Origin: Diphasiastrum complanatum
Lineage: Eukaryota; Streptophyta; Lycopodiopsida; Lycopodiales; Lycopodiaceae
Reading direction: 5' to 3'
DNA: 64,000 nt
Assembly: GCA_029204225.1 (NCBI GenBank)
Contig: MU832109.1
Span: forward strand, 1-64,000
Shown: positions 58,763 to 64,000 of the stretch, in pieces
Layout of the letters: the number at the start of each line of letters is the position of its first letter
Numbering within the stretch: position 1 is the first letter of the stretch
Made by a program: the position numbers and the translations under genes
Notes under the pieces: model-generated
Seen by the model: only the letters and a program-made list of their open reading frames with translations
What the model was told of the DNA's origin: nothing
Databases searched by the model: none

Positions 58763-59953
58763 TGTTTAGAATATTGAAGTATTCAACAGATCAGACGAAA
58801 TAATAAGAGATTTATTAATTACAAATGATTACAGAGAAGCATACAGTCTAACATGATACTGAACGCAATAAGAAGATCGATTGATTCAGTAAGTAGCATG
58901 TACAAATCAGATGATGAGAGCACAAAGCAATAGCAGATGAAACCGCGTACTCAAGTTATCTCTGAAATAATTGAAAACTTTATGTGATGCACTTCCGCTA
59001 ATAAGCAGTAAGCACTAATAGCAATACTCTAATAGAGCTTTGAAAAACTTTCTAGAGACCATAGAAATCTTTAATGATCAACTATATATACTAAAGTAGT
59101 TAAAGCTCATCCGGTAGGATAGCTAATCAGGTCGTAGATCGCAATTGGCAGTTAGCCGTAATGCGTTGTCATCCATCCAGTTAGAACTTCCCAAATATTT
59201 ACTTGCAACGCAGTTAGGGCAAGTCTTTAGCTTCATATCAGGCGGAACAACAACTATCATCCTTCGACATGTTTGACTCCTTTGACTTTCATCGGAGTCA
59301 TCCGATATGTCGGAGGTTGTCCGATATGTCAGAGCCACTTGTTGAGCAATTCCCGAGTATTTTTGCAGACTGTGTAGAAACACGAATAAAACTGTAGAAC
59401 TGGATAATGAATGGATGTAGATTAAAGATCGATTATTCGGATGAATCACTCGCGATAGTAGAATAATCCAATACTCCCCCTTAATCTGAATCCATGAATG
59501 CCTTGACCCTCAAACTTAGTTCTGCACAAAATTTTGTGTATCCAAGCTTAGTGCCTTGGTAAATACATCAACTGTCATATCTTGCGTTTGACAATACTGC
59601 AAGTTTACCTCTTTGTTGAGAACTTTGCTTCTGACATAGTGATACTTCATTTCAATGTGCTTACTCTTAGAATGGAATCTAGGATTGGCTGATAAAGCAA
59701 TAGCACTTTGATTATCAAAAAATAAAGTTGTCGAAGCATATTGTTTCAGACAAACATCTGAAAGTAAGTTTCTCAACCATATTGCTTCCTTTGTAGCTTG
59801 AGAGGCTGCGATATACTCTGATTCAATCGAAGATAGAGCTATCGAAGTATGCTTGCGACTGTTCCATGAAATAGGACCGTTGTTAAGGAAGAATGTAAAT
59901 TCAAAAGTGGATTTATGAGTGTCTATTTTTTTTTTTACATTGCATCCTTGCAT
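58763..59953 (-). mobile_element. Ty1/copia element F, 3' remnant (RNase H plus LTR)
   Basis: RNase H frame at 59953-59516, the reversed polypurine tract ctccccctta (59474-59483), then an LTR from 59473 down to roughly 58763 (end estimated). A TATA-like TATATATAG is at about 59083-59091 on the minus strand. Everything upstream of RNase H is missing or unrecognisable. Confidence 0.75.
59516..59953 (-). pseudogene. Copia F RNase H domain
   Basis: PISWNSRKHTSIALSSIESE, YIAASQATKEAIWLRNLL, LFFDNQSAIALSANPRFHSK, KHIEMKYHYVRSKV and DVFTKALS form the C-terminal half of copia RNase H, open and well preserved over about 130 codons. Confidence 0.93.
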
Positions 59954-62900
59954 CTAATCTATAAGCAACTTGTTGCTTTGAGAAACCAAGTTGTTGCATT
60001 TCACTACATCATGTAATAACTTCCATTTCTAACAAATCAACATCATATTAAACTTCTCATGTTACAAAGTCGTTTGCAAACTCACTGCTCATTGAAATCA
60101 CATTTTGACAATCACCTATAAAGTAACAATCAACTCGACATACACTTATTCCTTTCTCACGTTCTGTCTATGATAAAACCATTACTAATTGATCAACAAA
60201 TCTTATCAGTTTGTCGTAAGTTTTGAATGTCTATTCAAAACTATCAACAAACCAATATCAAATTTTTAATTATACATTACAAAACTTCTGAAGATTGTGC
60301 ACATATTTAAAAATCAAAATATAAATCCATTGCACAAAATAATTTTTCTCACATTATTAAATTTGATTTTAACTTATTATTCTCATATTATGGCAACGCC
60401 TTTGTGGCCCTCCATACCACATCATACTTGTTTATGATTTGATTAGACTAGCTTTCTATTATTTTTCTCTGCTGTTCTCGGCTCCCCCCCTCTCTAATTC
60501 AATTTTTTTTTGCGCATTTATCAACTTGCTTTCGAGACCAATAAGAATATTTTGTTTTTTGTTGTCCTTACGAGATTCGTCCAAGTTAAGGACTTTGGCT
60601 ACTTTTGTGATTTTTTTGGGAGTCCTCCACTCCGTTTTGTTGTTGGCCTCTATGACATTATTAATTTCTCTTAGGATCGACGCTTCCATTTGTAGCTAGA
60701 TCACATGCAAGATCCCCCTCTCTTCGTTCCACCCTCGTTGATCCCTTCACCTTCAAACACGCACAGGTATGATACGCATCTGAGACGTACAAGCCAACAG
60801 TGTCACTAGAGCCATTATCATAAGCCCTCACAGAGCACATCAAGAACTACCGCACAACCGTCGTTGCCCTTCCAGATACCCTCCGCCTAGCTTACAATGA
60901 GCTTCGTGCTCTATACTACAATTGCCATCAGTATAACTCCACCACCCTCATCCTCTGCTACAATGCGGCAATGGCACACTATAATGTCATCGTCTAAGAT
61001 CCATCCATCTGCCATCTCTGCACCATCTCCGACTTTCCGTTCATTGAATCCACCTCTACCATTGATTACAAGCAACTCCATCTCACGTTTTCCCACTTCG
61101 ACCTCCAAATTGGTGGAGATAGTAATTTCAACCAAAATCTCCAGTACGTCGCCCAGGCCAAAGCCACCTCCACACTTTAATGTGACCCACTTCATCTCCT
61201 TCAAAAATAGACCTTCCATCCACCTCCACCATCCCACCTCGCTCTTATGACACTTGTGACCTATTGCGGTACATCAACATTGGTACCAAAAGTTCTACAC
61301 CGTACCTGATGCGGAACAATTGGTGCTCTTTGTCAAACAATATCCAGATATCATGACAAGAAGCGGCTATACATTACTAGGCAAGGTCGAAGACCTCCTA
61401 AAGCTGACATTGACGAACCTCATATCCCTTCTGCATCCCCAACCAGAATGGTGGAAGGTGGTGCTCATGCGCATCCCTGAGTTGATTCGGGAATATCTCA
61501 TGGCTCTGACAACAATAAGGGCAAATCCAGCATTTCATCCAATGCCCAGAAGAAGAGCATGGATAGCACTGAAGACTCCAAGCGTCGTGGTCTATAATTG
61601 GCCCGTAATAAAATAGGCACATGGTTGGAAGATAGCGGTCGACATCACCAGGGCCCTTTTCTGATCGATGCAGCTAACTCACCAGACCTTATTATTATTA
61701 AAGCCGATTACAACATGGAGACTCTTCTGATTGTTGCAAAAGTGATACCAGATGGAATCTCTGCTTTGGATAGTACTTCTTTAATCCCAATAAAAGCTTC
61801 AAGTCAACGACCAACGAGGACCAGATCCCTCTATACCAGACCTACCATTGCTTGTCCGCAACATCTTTTGTCAACATAGTGAGGTTGGAATGATGGTATA
61901 CGAGATGGACTTAATGGGAAATATGCACTTGACGTTCGGTCCAATCCGCTTGCAATCCTTAACCTGTAGCTCATTGTGGTCTCAATTCATCCGCTTGGTC
62001 GCTGCGACCCACCGACAAAACCGAGATGTTGAAGATAAGAAAGGCAAACATATTGAACAGGCCCAATGAACTGTTGATCCATCATCTATATTCAAAAATG
62101 AAAAAAAGCATAAAAGAGACTCACTTTTATTTTCCTTGTTTTTCACCGTTCTTTTTGCTTCTCCTTTCTTATTTTCTCTTTCATCTTCATAACTACTTTA
62201 GTACATACACCCTCCTTGCTTCCCCCCTCTTCTGTGCATAATTTGTTGCCAAACTTTTTCCCTCACTTTTTTTTGCCATTTCTCGTCTCCCTATCTTCCC
62301 TCAAACCCCTTCTTTACGACCTTATGGTTCCACATTGCCACTCCCACCAACGTCACAGACATACCCAGGTGCCAAGAGACTTTTACCAAATTCGTAGTGG
62401 AGGCATGTAAAGTGTAGATCTAGTTCACTTACGTAAAACCTGTGTAAAGCTGCAACTTTAGTTAAATTACTTAGACCCCATGAAACAACCAATGTTAGAA
62501 GATTCTTCTAACCGGTTCCATCCATACTAAGCGTATGAGGGATCTCAAAAAGCAAATTCGAGCCACCAAACTACAATGGAGAGCATCACCAAGTCATCAA
62601 CTTAAGGAGCTCCAGAATCTAAACATACCAGGAGCGCCAATACCAAGAAGTCGACAAGTAGTGGACTGGCCAACGAGCGAAAACAAAGCCCAATGCCTTA
62701 CAACCATATTCTACAGCTACGGAAATAAAATCATGGCCAGGTCGACAAAAATCTACATAAAATGTAATGTCAGACACCCGTAGAAGGTGCATTGTACTCG
62801 CAAGTCTACGGTGCGAGAATTAGAGGTAGATTCACTCTCAAATGGGCCCAAAGTGAAAGGAACCCAAGTAGTTAAAATGCAATTGGGTTTTAAAAACTTT

Positions 62901-63690
62901 ATAGAGTCAAGTTGTTATGGCACATGGTTTTGGGTGAACCAAAAGTCTTGACCCTAGGAATGTCTATATAAGGGCATGTGACACCATTTTTGAGCAACTT
63001 TTTTCATTTGACCATCTGAGTAAGTCCCCATGCATGGTATAGCTTGGAGGAGATAATGTTCACTCCAGATCCTCCATCCACTATTGTTGATTGTCATGGA
63101 AACTCTCGATGCGTAATTGGGATCGTTATGTGCTTTGCATCATTTTTCCATCCTACTCCTACTTGGTGGATGGGTTGCAATCCTTCAGCTCCATCTGGCA
63201 TTAGGTTGGTGGGGTGTGGGTTGGTTATGTCATTGCTCGGTCCATCCACGTATGCTTTTAATCATTCCCAAAGGGTCAGATGCATTTTGAGCAAGGTGCC
63301 CAATGGACATCTCCTCTCAACAGATCAACCAAAACAGATGTATGATCTTTTTCTATCTCCTTGCTCTGGAAAGGGATCTCCATACCATAACGTTCATGTG
63401 CATCTTGTCCGGTCTCACTGATGAACTACAGCAGCTTTGGATTCACCAGGGAGTGGGGGGAAGCTTTCGGTCGTCGATCATTTTCACCCTCGGGCTAACC
63501 CTTGTCATGCTTATGGGCTGCCTCTCTGGCTTGATCTAGGGCTTCTCTTACCCATTCCTTCATGCATTTAAAGTTTTCTTGCTCACAACAATGGGATTGG
63601 GGTATTTTTCCAACGTATATAGAACCTAATGAGCCACTACTAGGTCTTGTAGTAAAGAATTTGGCTGGTTATTTTTTTAGTCATTTTTGC
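59954..63690. other. Intergenic stretch, no gene firmly recognised
   Basis: 60.0-60.4 kb is AT-rich. From about 60.8 to 62.1 kb the plus strand is less AT-rich, with several coding-like pieces in shifting frames (for example RLAYNELRALYYNCHQYNS near 60890, and 61598-61879), but no domain. 62.5-63.5 kb has further short open frames of unknown meaning. It may be one or more decayed elements. Confidence 0.35.
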
Positions 63691-63990
63691 CCTCTGGTCT
63701 AGATGAATACAAGCATCATAGATGTCTTAGGTTCTCCTACCACACTCATCAAGTGCAACGGGATGGAAATCACACATTGTTTTTCCTTTCTCATTGGACA
63801 CATTAGATATGGGTTTCTGTACCGACAATTACAACAAAGTGGCACAAAGTTGTCTTGTGGCTTGTTAGGGCACTCGACAATTCTATGATTGCTCCACATC
63901 CATAACATTTAATGGGAGCTCTAAATCTAGTACCATGAAGCTGGTTCGCGTAGATTGGTATCAACTCACCATTCACTCCATCTGTAAAAT
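63690..63990 (-). pseudogene. Retroelement-like zinc knuckle fragment, frameshifted
   Basis: On the minus strand one frame reads RAPIKCYGCG and an overlapping frame continues NHRIVECPNKPQ. Together they make a C-x2-C-x3/4-H-x4-C knuckle broken by a small indel near 63885. A further Cys pair (LCCNC) follows. It resembles a gag nucleocapsid region but lies at the window edge. Confidence 0.45.
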
Positions 63991-64000
63991 GCACTGGGAC

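Noticed and set aside
1-64000. CRISPR arrays, bacterial operons, rRNA or tRNA genes
   Set aside because: No regularly spaced repeats, no Shine-Dalgarno gene strings, and no cloverleaf or rRNA sequence noticed; the tRNA-like strings are retroelement primer sites.

Overview
The window looks like part of a large, retrotransposon-rich land-plant nuclear genome. It holds intron-split genes with canonical GT-AG junctions, plant-type protein families, and many nested Ty1/copia and Ty3/gypsy elements with tRNA-Met primer sites. A non-flowering plant such as a fern or gymnosperm would fit the very long, transposon-filled introns, but the sequence alone does not fix the species. I found no bacterial genes, operons or CRISPR arrays.

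Two host genes can be assembled. (1) On the minus strand, nine coding exons scattered from 46143 down to 1634 form one gene of about 44.5 kb. It encodes a protein of about 603 aa with an N-terminal BAR/IMD-like helical region and a proline/serine-rich tail. This matches the plant family usually labelled 'hydroxyproline-rich glycoprotein family protein'. Its coding sequence is only about 1.8 kb; introns 1 (17.6 kb) and 5 (18.9 kb) are stuffed with nested retroelements. (2) On the plus strand, 55073-57527, five exons encode a compact 305-aa lysophosphatidic acid acyltransferase of the Limnanthes LAT2/coconut type, with intact NHX4D and EGTR motifs. Three short upstream ORFs precede its start.

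Layout: 1-5.5 kb, 3' exons of the BAR-like gene. 6-21 kb (intron 5), a gypsy element (G1) split by a copia element (A), which holds a second copia (C), into which a third (B) inserted; a deletion joint lies at about 16850. 24.3-24.9 kb and 28.4 kb, short exons. 31.4-40.5 kb (intron 1), copia E interrupted at the end of its 5' LTR by copia D (31808-37310), which has near-identical LTRs and a perfect 5-bp target duplication. 44.2-45.2 kb, decayed gypsy remnants. 46.0-46.9 kb, first coding exon and GC-rich 5' region. 47-54.6 kb, intergenic region between the divergent genes, with an 88-bp tandem array, a LINE 3' fragment, two gypsy pol fragments and a GC-rich foldback. 55-57.5 kb, the acyltransferase gene. 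58.7-60 kb, a copia RNase H/LTR remnant. 60-64 kb, mostly unrecognised, with a frameshifted zinc knuckle near the right edge.

The two host genes share no evident pathway. No previously undescribed biological system is demonstrated. The strongest points of interest are the transposon-inflated gene, the non-autonomous copia D with its divergent second linker block, and the layered nest with a datable insertion order.
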